Source of the DNA: an uncultured Aquimarina sp.
Lineage (GTDB): Bacteria; Bacteroidota; Bacteroidia; Flavobacteriales; Flavobacteriaceae
Reading direction: 5' to 3'
Assembly (NCBI GenBank): GCA_947502885.1
Contig: CANNBP010000004.1
Coordinates: 310,001 to 374,000, forward strand
Length of the DNA: 64,000 bases
Position 1 is the first letter of the stretch. Every line of letters begins with the position of its first letter. The notes under the pieces were generated by a model. It ran no database searches. It was not told the DNA's origin and worked only from the letters and a program-made list of their open reading frames with translations. Positions 25,319 to 32,638 of the stretch are shown here, piece after piece. A program made the position numbers and the translations under genes.

Positions 25319-25495
25319 TTTTGCTAACACTATATATGTGATCATAGCAGTTAAATAATGAATCAAAAAGTCTGTGTATTTTTGCCATGGCGCAATGCTT
25401 GCAAAAAGTAAAAGTTAGCAACCAATGCGCAGAAAAATCGAAAAGTAAGGTAACATTTTGCGCTTCTACGACACATACATTAAACGTTATACCAC
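25319..25495 (+). repeat. attC-like hairpin element, family beta (177 bp)
   Basis: Starts TTTTGCTAAC and ends at the core AAACGTTATACCAC. The outer arms TATATGTGATCATAG and CTACGACACATAC pair with bulges. The inner arms TATTTTTGCCATGGCGCAAT and AATGCGCAGAAAAAT pair. The right half is nearly identical to the element at 22190-22358, three cassettes away. Confidence 0.75.
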
Positions 25496-25545
25496 ATTAC
25501 CGATCGAAATAGAAAATATGGAAAGAAAACAACTTAAAATCATAG

Positions 25546-26097
25546 TTGAAAATAAATAATAGATATAAAACTAAAAATCTCATTAATGAAATTTTCTTTT
25601 ATTCGCTCTTAAAAAAAGATATAAAACCTCATTTTAATACTGATTTTAAAAAAACTAGTTTTTTTAAAAAAGATGAAACCTTATTTATGAAAATCAGTTT
25701 AATATCTTTAATTCTTTTTCTTTTGGTTTATGTCTTATATAATCAAATTGAAAAGAGTGAAATAAATATGGGACTTATTTATTTACCTTTGTTTTTTATT
25801 ATCTATACTCTTTCATTTTATTTTATTAATCATTTTCGGAAAAATGAACCTAGAATCAGTTTGAATGAAAATGAAATTAGATGTATTAAATATCAATACA
25901 TATTTAAAAAAATCGATAATAAAATATTATGGGATGAGATTTTAATACTAAAACTATTGAAAATTAGACATTCTAATAATAGTAATCATACACTTAAAAT
26001 TATTTTAGGAAAGACTAATTTAGAAATTGAAGAAATTGAAATTTCTGATCTTGATACAGATCCTTATGAAATTATAGAGATAATAAAAAAAGAATAA
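25546..26097 (+). CDS. Membrane protein of unknown function (cassette gene)
   Basis: 183 aa from a TTG start. Two adjacent transmembrane helices (ISLISLILFLLVYVLYNQ and LIYLPLFFIIYTLSFYFI) span about residues 50-95, followed by a cytosolic PH-like stretch (LNENEIRCIKYQYIFKKIDN). The start is uncertain. An ATG at 25518 opens MERKQLKIIVENK in another frame and stops, which suggests that a one-base change may have split the N-terminus; an ATG at 25687 is a safe internal start. Cassette start GTTATACCAC and end GTGGTATAAC are exact complements. Confidence 0.6.
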   Translation: MKINNRYKTKNLINEIFFYSLLKKDIKPHFNTDFKKTSFFKKDETLFMKISLISLILFLLVYVLYNQIEKSEINMGLIYLPLFFIIYTLSFYFINHFRKNEPRISLNENEIRCIKYQYIFKKIDNKILWDEILILKLLKIRHSNNSNHTLKIILGKTNLEIEEIEISDLDTDPYEIIEIIKKE

Positions 26098-26102
26098 ATA
26101 AC

Positions 26103-26303
26103 GTGGTATAACAACACCTATACGATAATGCGGAGTTTAGGTTTAACCGAAAGGTCTGTGTCTATTTGCAAAGTCGCCAAATCTTTTGATTTGGTATTAA
26201 AAAAGAAAAATTAAAACAAAATACAGAAGATTTGGCTTGTGACTAATCCGAAAATAATTGCTTGTTTTCTACCCTACTTGCCATATATTTAAGGTTGTAA
26301 AAC
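26103..26303 (+). repeat. attC-like hairpin element, family gamma (201 bp)
   Basis: Starts GTGGTATAAC and ends at the core AAGGTTGTAAAAC (GGTT instead of CGTT). Long arms pair: CCGAAAGGTCTGTG...GCCAAATCTTTTG against CAGAAGATTTGGC...GTGACTAATCCG. A smaller hairpin CCAAATC/GATTTGG lies in the left arm. It shares AACCGAAAGGTCTGTG with the other gamma copies. Confidence 0.75.
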
Positions 26304-26325
26304 ATTTAACAACTAACTTTAATTA

Positions 26326-27234
26326 ATGAAAGTGAATTTCAAAAATATCTTAAGTTTTTGGATAGGATTAGCTATAATATTTTTAGCATATTCTATTTTA
26401 AAATTTTCCAATTCTTTGATTTCTCTAAACAAAAACATACCCGAGATTTTAAACCAAGTATCTTTGATTAATGAAAAAATAGATACTATAACACAAAAAA
26501 GTGTTCCTAATATTCTACAAGTAATACCACCTATTACAAATCAAATAGATAGTATTCAATCTAAAATACCATTAATTTTGTCTGAAACCAATAACATCAG
26601 AAGAACCACAATTCCTAATATTTTAAGTGAAGTAGATTCCATCCTTATTCAGATACCTTTCGTGCTAACAAGAATTGATTCAATAAATAAACAAATTCCA
26701 AATATTGTTACTACAATTAATAGCGCTACCGAAACTATAAACCAATCACTAATTAGAATAGATTCAATTAACAAACAAATTCCAGAAATAACACTAACTA
26801 TAAATTCTACAAACGATTCTATTTCCAGTTATATGGAGCAAGCCGATAAACTAATTGCAAATGCCGATAAAGTTGCTAATAGAGCCGGAAGAAATGCTTC
26901 AAAAGGCTTTTTAGGAGGCATTATTTCTACACCATTTGATATTGCCAAAGGCATGGGGAGTTTTGTTCTTGGAAAAAACAGCAAATTAACAAAAGAAGAT
27001 ATTGTTGTTACCCAAGAACAAGTTCTTTTATTTTTAAATAAAAACACGAATGTTAAAAAAGAAAAATGGAGTAGTAAACAGATTAAAAAGTCAGGTTCAA
27101 TAAAAGTGATCAGAAGTTATCAAGAAAATGGAAAAAAAATTAAAGAAATAAAAATTAGTTTTGACATTTACAAGGAATCAATAACGGCATTTTTCTTTCA
27201 AGAAAATGATGGCCAATGGTATTTTTGGAAATAA
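26326..27234 (+). CDS. Membrane-anchored repetitive helical protein (cassette gene)
   Basis: A 302-aa protein. One N-terminal membrane helix (IGLAIIFLAYSILKF) is followed by about 150 residues of a repeated unit containing RIDSINKQIP, occurring as EKIDTITQKSVP, NQIDSIQSKIP, TRIDSINKQIP and IRIDSINKQIP with spacers of 20-25 residues. This probably forms a long coiled coil or helical bundle. Then comes a Gly-rich stretch (GGIISTPFDIAKGMGSFVLG) and a small C-terminal beta domain ending QWYFWK. No known family. Cassette start GTTGTAAAAC and end GTTTTACAAT agree at 9 of 10 positions. Confidence 0.65.
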   Translation: MKVNFKNILSFWIGLAIIFLAYSILKFSNSLISLNKNIPEILNQVSLINEKIDTITQKSVPNILQVIPPITNQIDSIQSKIPLILSETNNIRRTTIPNILSEVDSILIQIPFVLTRIDSINKQIPNIVTTINSATETINQSLIRIDSINKQIPEITLTINSTNDSISSYMEQADKLIANADKVANRAGRNASKGFLGGIISTPFDIAKGMGSFVLGKNSKLTKEDIVVTQEQVLLFLNKNTNVKKEKWSSKQIKKSGSIKVIRSYQENGKKIKEIKISFDIYKESITAFFFQENDGQWYFWK

Positions 27235-27297
27235 AAAACTTGACAAGCATTTTTAAAACAATGACTATAAGCATTGCTCTTTCTGGCCGATGTTACA

Positions 27298-27409
27298 TGA
27301 ACAAAAAATGCAACAGGAGAGTTGTATTTTACTATTCCTAGCCAAAATTTAAATTCTAATTATGAATTGTATTACAAGGATGAAAAAATATCGAATGTTA
27401 GATTATAAA
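27298..27409 (+). pseudogene. Possible C-terminal gene fragment at cassette end
   Basis: Between the coiled-coil gene and the next hairpin element, a frame without a start reads TKNATGELYFTIPSQNLNSN, continues into YELYYKDEKISNVRL and stops at 27409, one base-triplet before the element. It looks like the tail of a lost second gene in this cassette. It is short and could be chance. Confidence 0.25.
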
Positions 27410-27413
27410 TAAC

Positions 27414-27592
27414 GTTTTACAATATTATATATAAAATCGTAGTAATGTTGTGCTAGGTTAAATGATCATTTCCTTTTTTGCTATAGCTTCAAATTTTTAT
27501 AAGTTTGATAAAAAAATAAAAATGCGTAGATAAATTGATTGGCACGGGGCTTATTTGCCTTGCTCCAATTCATTTGTTTAACGTATGTCATA
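27414..27592 (+). repeat. attC-like hairpin element, family alpha, diverged core (179 bp)
   Basis: Starts GTTTTACAAT and ends AACGTATGTCATA, so the GTT core is altered to GTA. The body matches the two alpha elements 10 kb to the left (TCATTTCCTTTTTTGCTATA, AAAAATGCGTAGATAAATTG, TTGCCTTGCTCCAATTCAT). Mutation of both ends suggests a site no longer usable. Confidence 0.65.
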
Positions 27593-27608
27593 CTAGAAAT
27601 AATCAATT

Positions 27609-28121
27609 ATGGCTTTTAAAACTGAGGCGGAAAAAATTCTGAATAGAAAGTTAAGAGATGACGAAACATTAGATGATTTTTTTGAAGAAGTGCTTTTAAA
27701 ACTTATACCAAATCTATCTCCAGAAACTTGGCATCAAATGGTTATGGAATGGAATTGGGACTCTTATTCATCGTTTCTTAACTGGTTGATAAAAAACCCA
27801 AAAACAGATAAAGCAACTGTTTTGATGATCTATTGGAAATCAGCTCCAAGGTATAACAAAGACTTTGGTCTTGTAGAAAAAATAGAAAAACAATATTTGA
27901 ATGGATTCTATAAACAATCTAACTTCTTATTTAATCCAAAAGATGATGTAGGTGAAGATTGGACTGTTATTTCATCAGATTCTTATGACAGAAAAATACC
28001 CGATATTATGTTAAAAAAAGTAGAAGGTAAAAAAATAGCTGAACCTAATGATTTTATTGAAGGTATTCCTCCTGGTATGCACAACTTGTTTCAAGAACTG
28101 TTTGAAGTATATGAAGAATAA
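27609..28121 (+). CDS. DUF4274-like protein (cassette gene)
   Basis: A 170-aa soluble protein. The central stretch ETWHQMVMEWNWDSYSSFLN followed by WLIKNPKTDKATVLMIYWKS matches the signature of DUF4274 proteins (WHxxxxxWNWD, then LxWIxxxPxxDKxTxxxIYW). These small proteins often occur near polymorphic-toxin loci, but their role is unknown. It continues with an acidic C-terminus (IPPGMHNLFQELFEVYEE). Alone in its cassette, with the start ATG about 25 nt after the core. Confidence 0.75.
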   Translation: MAFKTEAEKILNRKLRDDETLDDFFEEVLLKLIPNLSPETWHQMVMEWNWDSYSSFLNWLIKNPKTDKATVLMIYWKSAPRYNKDFGLVEKIEKQYLNGFYKQSNFLFNPKDDVGEDWTVISSDSYDRKIPDIMLKKVEGKKIAEPNDFIEGIPPGMHNLFQELFEVYEE

Positions 28122-28222
28122 CTACGAGCACATAACAAGACAAACGGCATTAAAAGGACCATTTATACAAAGATTCACAATTGTTATGCATCAAATTCTT
28201 ATAAATAGGGAGAAAAAGTGCA

Positions 28223-28403
28223 AGTGTACAACACTTTATAAAAAATATAGATTAGGTTGAACATGTTCTAAAGGTTTGTGTTAATTTGCTTTGTCTCCAA
28301 ATATAAATTTGGCACTTCAATACCTAAGGTAAACACAAAATATTATATTTGGTTAGTATAGAACCACAACTTAGTGCGTATCTCCTAACCTATGTTTATT
28401 ATA
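28223..28403 (+). repeat. attC-like element, family gamma, degraded (about 181 bp)
   Basis: The left part ACAACACTTTATAAAAAATA, then CTAAAGGTTTGTGTTAATTTG, follows the gamma pattern. CCAAATATAAATTTGG repeats the gamma inner hairpin. The right core is reduced to TATGTTTATTATA at 28391-28403. The cassette that follows ends GATAAAAAAC, which is about 8 of 11 complementary to that core, so the junction is still recognisable. Confidence 0.5.
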
Positions 28404-28438
28404 CTCAAAATTATAATTAATTAATAAAACGATTAAGA

Positions 28439-28924
28439 TTGATTATTAGAAAAGCAATAGAAAAAGATTTTGACCAAGTTTGGGAAATATTCTCAAAAGT
28501 TATTGAAACTGGAGATACCTATGTCTTTAGTCCGAGTACCGAGAAAAAGGACTTAAAAAAGCATTGGTTTGCAGAATATATGGAAACTTATGTAATCGAA
28601 GAGAATGAATTAATACTAGGAACATATATAATCAAGCCAAATCAAATTGATTTAGGTAATCATATTGCTAATTGTAGTTATATGGTAAACCCTAATGCTC
28701 AAGGAAAAGGAATTGGAAAAAAGCTTTGCGAGCACTCTTTGCATATAGCCAAAGAAAATAGGTATGAAGGAATTCAATTTAATATTGTAGTAAGTACCAA
28801 TAAAGGAGCTGTAGAATTATGGAAAAAATATGGATTTGAAATAATTGGCACAACCCCCAATGGATTTAGACATTCAAAATTAGGATTAGTTGATACCTAC
28901 ATTATGTACAAAAACTTGAAATAA
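28439..28924 (+). CDS. GNAT-family N-acetyltransferase
   Basis: 161 aa from a TTG start (MIIRKAIEKDFDQVWEIFSK is the usual GNAT opening). The acetyl-CoA-binding motif A is seen as VNPNAQGKGIGKKLCEHSL (about residues 83-101, the Q/RxxGxG/A loop), followed by motif B (NIVVSTNKGAVELWKKYGFE). Overall length and ending (FRHSKLGLVDTYIMYKNL) fit the L-amino-acid/phosphinothricin acetyltransferase-like subgroup. The acceptor substrate is not predictable. Lies between the degraded gamma element and the short delta element. Confidence 0.85.
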   Translation: MIIRKAIEKDFDQVWEIFSKVIETGDTYVFSPSTEKKDLKKHWFAEYMETYVIEENELILGTYIIKPNQIDLGNHIANCSYMVNPNAQGKGIGKKLCEHSLHIAKENRYEGIQFNIVVSTNKGAVELWKKYGFEIIGTTPNGFRHSKLGLVDTYIMYKNLK

Positions 28925-28926
28925 AG

Positions 28927-29005
28927 ATAAAAAACTAATTAAATACTATATCAGTATGCACCTCCTTCGGGAAATAAATAAACCATAAAAGAAACGTTAA
29001 GCACC
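28927..29005 (+). repeat. Short attC-like element, family delta, diverged (79 bp)
   Basis: Aligns end to end with the 23233-23306 element: AACTAATT...CAGTATGCACCTCCTTCGGG...AACCATAAAAGAAACGTTAAGC against AACAATTT...CATATGCACCCTTCGGG...CACCATACAAGAGGCGTTGGGC. The tip hairpin around CCTTCGGG is partly kept. The core CGTTAAGCACC opens the next segment. Confidence 0.6.
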
Positions 29006-29048
29006 ATTTTCTATAGTACTAATACAAAGTATAAATTGATTAGAATCG

Positions 29049-30017
29049 ATGAGAACAATAAAAAGTTACAAGATTTTCTATATCATCTTTATCATTTTAT
29101 TGATTAGTTGTAAGAATAGAAGTAAGATAGAGGTAATCCTTTTAGATATTGACAAGGCTACTATTCCTGAAGGAATTGCTGTTGATCCCGAAAATGGAAA
29201 CTTATTTATTAGTAGTGTCCACTTAGATAAAATCACCAAATCCAATAAAGATGGCAAAAATAGTATTGATGTAATCCCTACTCATCTAAAAGGATATTCT
29301 GCCGGGGTAGGTCTAGAAATTAAACAAAACTTTTTATTTGCCTTAGGGAGTATCAATAGAAAAAAGGAGTCTATTGTTTTACAAATAGATCTTGAAAATA
29401 ATTCTGTTGTAAATTCTTTTGAACTTAAGGATTCTATCCCCAATTATTTTAACGATCTAGCTATCGACAACAACCTAAATGCTTACATCACAGATACCGA
29501 ATTTCATAGAATTTACAGATTAGATTATAAAAGTGGGATAATAGAAGTGTTTATAGAACATGAACAAATCAAATATCCCAATGGAATTGCAATTTCAGAA
29601 GATCAGACAAAATTATTTGTAGATTCATATACTTCTGGAATTAGGATTATTGACCTTATGTCAAAGAAAATTTTAAACCAAAACCATGAACAATCGGCTA
29701 AAAGAGGAATTGATGGATTAAAATATGACAAACAACATCTTTTTGCAATTATCAATGGAGGAAATAAAAAAGAGAAACACGGTTTGGTAAGATTTAAACT
29801 ATCTCAGGAAGAGGACAAGATTCTTGAATCTGAAGAACTGTTAATGAATCATCCTAAAATGGATATTCCAACAACGTTATCAATTGTGAATGAACAGGTC
29901 TATATTCTTGCAAATAGTCAATTAGATAATTTAGATCAAAAAAACAATAAGATAATCGACCCTAAACAACTAAATGAGATTTGCATAATCAAGATAAAAG
30001 CACACAATGACCTTTAA
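29049..30017 (+). CDS. SMP-30/NHL-type beta-propeller lipoprotein
   Basis: A 322-aa protein. Lipoprotein signal peptide with FIILLISCKN (Cys about 21). The mature protein has repeated propeller strands: PEGIAVDPENGNLFISSVHL, NDLAIDNNLNAYITDTEFHR, YPNGIAISEDQTKLFVDSYT and RGIDGLKYDKQHLFAIINGG. These are characteristic of SMP-30/gluconolactonase-like and NHL folds. Metal-ligand residues of true gluconolactonases cannot be assigned with confidence. Exposed at the cell surface or periplasm. Last clear segment opened by an intact-looking core (28996). Confidence 0.75.
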   Translation: MRTIKSYKIFYIIFIILLISCKNRSKIEVILLDIDKATIPEGIAVDPENGNLFISSVHLDKITKSNKDGKNSIDVIPTHLKGYSAGVGLEIKQNFLFALGSINRKKESIVLQIDLENNSVVNSFELKDSIPNYFNDLAIDNNLNAYITDTEFHRIYRLDYKSGIIEVFIEHEQIKYPNGIAISEDQTKLFVDSYTSGIRIIDLMSKKILNQNHEQSAKRGIDGLKYDKQHLFAIINGGNKKEKHGLVRFKLSQEEDKILESEELLMNHPKMDIPTTLSIVNEQVYILANSQLDNLDQKNNKIIDPKQLNEICIIKIKAHNDL

Positions 30018-30228
30018 CAAATGGGAGTTTTTTTTAGTTACATTGGCCGTAATTCTCAAGTAATAAAGCGATAATATAGAATGAATTTATCAATACCTTC
30101 ATCTCTAGAATAGTAATATCTTATATTAAAAAGAAACTTAACTCATGAATTAATGTACGCAGAAATTTAAATACTTAATATGGTAGAGGAAAAAGGATAC
30201 AAAACCCATATCTGCCCACTAACACTAA

Positions 30229-30270
30229 GATCTAACTTAATTTAAAAAAACGCACCATATGAAGGTGTAA
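30229..30270 (+). repeat. Remnant of a delta-type element
   Basis: ACGCACCATATGAAGGTGTAA matches the right end of the short element at 23233-23306 (ACGCACCATACAAGAGGCGT), but the core has been lost. It lies just upstream of the 175-aa gene and points to an eroded cassette boundary. Confidence 0.35.
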
Positions 30271-30285
30271 TAATCAGAAAGACAA

Positions 30286-30813
30286 ATGAGCCTAATTGAA
30301 AACTATATTAATAACTCTGAGAATAGCGAATATTACAAAAAGGAAATTGACCAATTAAATGAGGAACAAAGAAGAGAGTTAGAAAGTTTGCTTCAAAAAA
30401 TGGATAATTCGGGAGCAAAAAGACCATTAGGCTGGGCTTTAAGTGAAATAACCGAAAATATCCCACAATTTGGACGATTTCTTTTTTTAAAAGGACTTTT
30501 TGATATCCTTACAGACGTTGAAGAAAATATGGGATTAGCTGATGATATAGATGAAATCTATGAAGATGATATCTTTGAAGTATCCGAGAAGCTCAAAAAT
30601 GCTATAGGAGAAAAGGAATTAGATAATTTTTTAAAATCTTATGCAAAAGGAATTATGTGGCAAGTTACTAACCTAATCGACGAAGGAAACTATAATTCAA
30701 CAGGAGAACCTATGTGGTCCCTAAAAGAATCATATAAAACTAACAATACATCTGAAAGGTTTATAAATGGGCTACATGAAAACTTTAATGAGTTTGAGGA
30801 TGAGTTAAAATAG
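30286..30813 (+). CDS. Hypothetical acidic helical protein (175 aa)
   Basis: A soluble, strongly acidic protein (MSLIENYINNSENSEYYKKE at the start, NENFEFEDELK-like end). Predicted all-helical. It contains KRPLGWALSEITENIPQFGR and a conserved-looking WQVTNLIDEGNY stretch. No motif or family is recognised. It is flanked on the left by a delta-element remnant and on the right by a truncated beta element, so it is probably the last cargo gene of the array. Confidence 0.6.
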   Translation: MSLIENYINNSENSEYYKKEIDQLNEEQRRELESLLQKMDNSGAKRPLGWALSEITENIPQFGRFLFLKGLFDILTDVEENMGLADDIDEIYEDDIFEVSEKLKNAIGEKELDNFLKSYAKGIMWQVTNLIDEGNYNSTGEPMWSLKESYKTNNTSERFINGLHENFNEFEDELK

Positions 30814-30817
30814 AAAC

Positions 30818-30910
30818 AATGAGTATCATTATATGACATCACCACATCCAAACGATCAATCAAATGTTTGTTGTATTTTTATAAAAGTGCAATGCGTTTA
30901 GAAAATAAAA
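30818..30910 (+). repeat. Truncated beta-family attC-like element; right end of the array
   Basis: Follows the left half of the element at 25319 in order: TATCATTATATGACATCACC, then GATCAATCAAATGTTTGTTG, then TATTTTTATAAAAGTGCAATGC, against ACACTATATATGTGATCATA, then AATGAATCAAAAAGTCTGTG, then TATTTTTGCCATGGCGCAATGC. The whole right half and core are missing. The racemase gene begins 8 nt later, so the array appears cut here. Confidence 0.5.
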
Positions 30911-30917
30911 CTTCGCC

Positions 30918-31628
30918 ATGAAAAAAATAGGGCTAATTGGAGGAATGAGCTGGGAATCCTCTCTGGTTTATTATGAAATTATTAATGAAAAAGTTCGTGA
31001 AATTTTAGGAGGTTTTCACTCTTCTAAATGTGTTATGGAATCTGTTGATTTCGCCGAAATTGAAAAACTACAGCATAAGAATGACTGGGATGCTCTAAAC
31101 AAAATCATGGCCGACTCTGCTAAGAATTTAGAAAATGCCAAAGCCGACATTGTTGTTTTATGCACAAATACAATGCATTTATGTAGTGAAGAAATTAAAA
31201 AAAATATAAGTATCCCATTTTTACATATTGCAGTTGCAACTGGTAAAAAAATTAAAGAAGAGAAAATAAAAAAGGTGCTGCTGCTTGGTACAAAATTTAC
31301 AATGGAGCAAGAGTTTTTAAAAAAAACACTTAAAAATGACTTTGACATCGAGGTAATTATACCAAATAACAATGATAGAGAAATTGTACATCGTATCATA
31401 TACAATGAGCTAGTTCACGGAAAAATAGAAGCTGATTCTAAAAAAGAATATCAAAGAATAATTAATAATTCGATTGACAATGGAGCACAAGGAGTGATCT
31501 TAGGTTGTACAGAAATTCCGTTATTGATAAAAAATAAAGACATCAATATTCCTGCTTTTAACACAACAAGAATTCATGCTGAGAGTGCTGTTGAATTTGC
31601 TTTAGAACAAGAATCTATTATTGATTAA
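30918..31628 (+). CDS. Aspartate/glutamate racemase family protein
   Basis: 236 aa, the normal length. Opens with the signature IGLIGGMSWESSLVYYEIIN. The two catalytic cysteines are in the expected contexts: C82 (VVLCTNTMH) and C197 (GVILGCTEIPLL). It would interconvert L- and D-aspartate or a related amino acid by the cofactor-free two-base mechanism, in the cytosol. Followed 19 nt later by the Crp-like regulator gene, so probably co-transcribed. It begins right after a truncated array element, which could mean it once had other upstream sequence. Confidence 0.85.
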   Translation: MKKIGLIGGMSWESSLVYYEIINEKVREILGGFHSSKCVMESVDFAEIEKLQHKNDWDALNKIMADSAKNLENAKADIVVLCTNTMHLCSEEIKKNISIPFLHIAVATGKKIKEEKIKKVLLLGTKFTMEQEFLKKTLKNDFDIEVIIPNNNDREIVHRIIYNELVHGKIEADSKKEYQRIINNSIDNGAQGVILGCTEIPLLIKNKDINIPAFNTTRIHAESAVEFALEQESIID

Positions 31629-31647
31629 GAGTATTACAATTAGAAAA

Positions 31648-32229
31648 ATGAATTGCGAAAATATCTTAAAGAAAATTGGAGAAATATATGTTCCGTTATC
31701 CATTGAATGTCAACAAGACTTTATTACCCATTCAAAAATTGTCACTTTCAAAAAAGGTGAAGTCGTAGTTCGTGAAGGTCAATTTTCTAAAAAAGCTTAT
31801 TTAATTGTAAAGGGTTGCGCAAGGGCATATTATCTGAAAGACGGAAAAGATATCTCAGACTGGTTTACTTTTGAAAATGAGTTTATGGCTGCAATTGTTA
31901 GTTTTTTTAGTAAAGAACCAAGCCCTCATTATATTGAATTTGTTGAAGATTCAGTCGTTTTAGAATTTTCAAGAGACGTAGTTGATGACCTTTCTAACAA
32001 GCACCATGATTTTGAACGTTTCATTAGTAAGGTAGTAACCGAAACTATGTTAGGCTTGTGTGAAAGATTATATACAATTCAGTTTAACAAGGCAGAAGAT
32101 CGATTTAAACACCTATTACATATTCACCCTAATATAACAAACAGGATTCCGTTAACACACATAGCTTCTTATTTAGGAATTACTCTTGAGACTTTGAGTA
32201 GAATAAGAAGCACTAAAAACCGAATTTGA
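31648..32229 (+). CDS. Crp/Fnr-family transcription regulator
   Basis: 193 aa from the ATG at 31648. A TTG at 31621 would overlap the racemase gene and is less likely. Cyclic-nucleotide-binding fold at residues about 15-115 (VTFKKGEVVVREGQFSKKAY, then LIVKGCARAYY). The RxS-type phosphate-binding arginine is not obvious, so the ligand may not be cAMP. The HTH at the C-terminus reads RIPLTHIASYLGITLETLSR. This matches the short Crp-like regulators of Bacteroidota, typically controlling a neighbouring operon. Confidence 0.85.
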   Translation: MNCENILKKIGEIYVPLSIECQQDFITHSKIVTFKKGEVVVREGQFSKKAYLIVKGCARAYYLKDGKDISDWFTFENEFMAAIVSFFSKEPSPHYIEFVEDSVVLEFSRDVVDDLSNKHHDFERFISKVVTETMLGLCERLYTIQFNKAEDRFKHLLHIHPNITNRIPLTHIASYLGITLETLSRIRSTKNRI

Positions 32230-32287
32230 TTTATATCAAATGATTCCCCTTCCATTAAGACGAATTTTGTGAAAAATTAATAACAAA

Positions 32288-32626
32288 ATGGAAGAAAATA
32301 CAAAGCAACTGAAATCGATTTGGGGAAAATGGTGGGAGCAATTTAGAAAATGGTTTTACCCATCCTGGCTATTATACGAAACTTCGATTCGCTTTTATGA
32401 CTACACACAATCTGTTCATCATTATTTTACAAAGCAGCAAGATTACACCATATCATATATTGGAGAAATTGGCACTCAAATCTTAGGTATATTTTGTAGT
32501 GTTTCCACATTCATTATTTGCACGGCTTTTTTAACTGTACCGACCTGTTTTTTACTATATAAATTCTTCAAAATAGAGAATTTAACAGGTACTCGCTTCG
32601 AAGAAAAAATAAAACCTTTTTTCTAA
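32288..32626 (+). CDS. Small membrane protein of unknown function
   Basis: A 112-aa protein. The N-terminal half is rich in Trp and aromatic residues (GKWWEQFRKWFYPSWLLYET). A transmembrane segment lies at about residues 68-92 (GIFCSVSTFIICTAFLTVPT), ending with a charged tail. It precedes the DUF2867-like gene by 12 nt, so they probably form an operon downstream of the Crp-like regulator. No family is recognised. Confidence 0.55.
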   Translation: MEENTKQLKSIWGKWWEQFRKWFYPSWLLYETSIRFYDYTQSVHHYFTKQQDYTISYIGEIGTQILGIFCSVSTFIICTAFLTVPTCFLLYKFFKIENLTGTRFEEKIKPFF

Positions 32627-32638
32627 AATAGATAAGAA

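Noticed and set aside
28127..28136. AGCACATAAC as the true end of the DUF4274 cassette
   Set aside because: It partly complements the altered core at 27583, but no hairpin element follows directly; the gamma-like element at 28223 is the better junction.
15848..30910. CRISPR array
   Set aside because: The repeats are 74-201 bp, imperfect, of several families, and separated by genes rather than by short uniform spacers; no cas genes are present.
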